Positions 11,554 through 11,583 of a stretch of DNA of 11,583 bases are shown here, in pieces (within the stretch, counting starts at the first letter, position 1; each line of letters begins with the position of its first letter). The notes under the pieces are model-generated. The model did no database searches. It saw only the letters and a list, made by a program, of their open reading frames with translations, and was not told the DNA's origin. The position numbers were made by a program, and so were the translations under genes. This stretch comes from Candidatus Onthoplasma faecigallinarum (GTDB taxonomy: Bacteria; Bacillota; Clostridia; Christensenellales; UBA1242), in contig DVMB01000015.1 of assembly GCA_018715225.1 (NCBI GenBank), forward strand, positions 1 to 11,583, given 5' to 3'.

Positions 11554-11583
11554 TTTTTTATAATTAATTATAATTTTATTTAT

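Overview
The window reads as chromosomal DNA of an AT-rich, low-GC Gram-positive-type bacterium (Bacillota, probably an uncultured clostridial or related lineage). Grounds: a holB-ricT-yabB run followed by rsmI, as in Bacillus and Clostridium, strong sigma-A type promoters and U-tract terminators. TGA is used as a stop (ends at 1720, 6094 and 9103), so the code is the standard bacterial one and not the Mycoplasma code. No 16S is present, so a finer placement is not possible.

Layout. 1-540: 3' end of a 23S rRNA gene, then 5S rRNA and its terminator. 541-929: gene-free DNA with nested hairpins built on a TCGCAA/TTGCGA word. 760-1760: a compact regulatory island with two complete short XRE-type HTH repressor genes and a deleted third copy. 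Two of the three units carry a consensus promoter firing the opposite way, with a TTTACTAnTAGTAAA operator in its spacer and a short terminated transcript behind it. 1893-2856: a two-gene operon of unrecognised helical proteins. 2919-4720, minus strand: rsmI and an alpha/beta hydrolase. 4843-5367, plus strand: an unrecognised gene whose promoter spacer holds a run of nine C. 5427-7826, minus strand: holB-ricT-yabB with overlapping genes. 7879-8484: a small membrane protein. 8487-10279, minus strand: an 85-residue conserved-looking protein, phosphofructokinase and greA. 10331-11553: a DUF362/ferredoxin protein.

How it fits together. Most of the window is housekeeping: ribosomal RNA, rRNA and tRNA methylation (RsmI, YabB), clamp loader delta' (HolB), RNase Y accessory factor (RicT), transcript cleavage factor (GreA) and glycolysis (PFK). 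The less ordinary parts are the HTH/operator island beside the rRNA operon, the poly-C promoter inside the otherwise conserved holB-rsmI neighbourhood, and a repeated promoter geometry. In six transcription units the -10 box ends only 6 or 7 bases before the ATG and there is no Shine-Dalgarno, so first genes appear to be leaderless, while most downstream operon genes carry normal Shine-Dalgarno sites. All functions are read from sequence motifs and memory of families; no database search was run.
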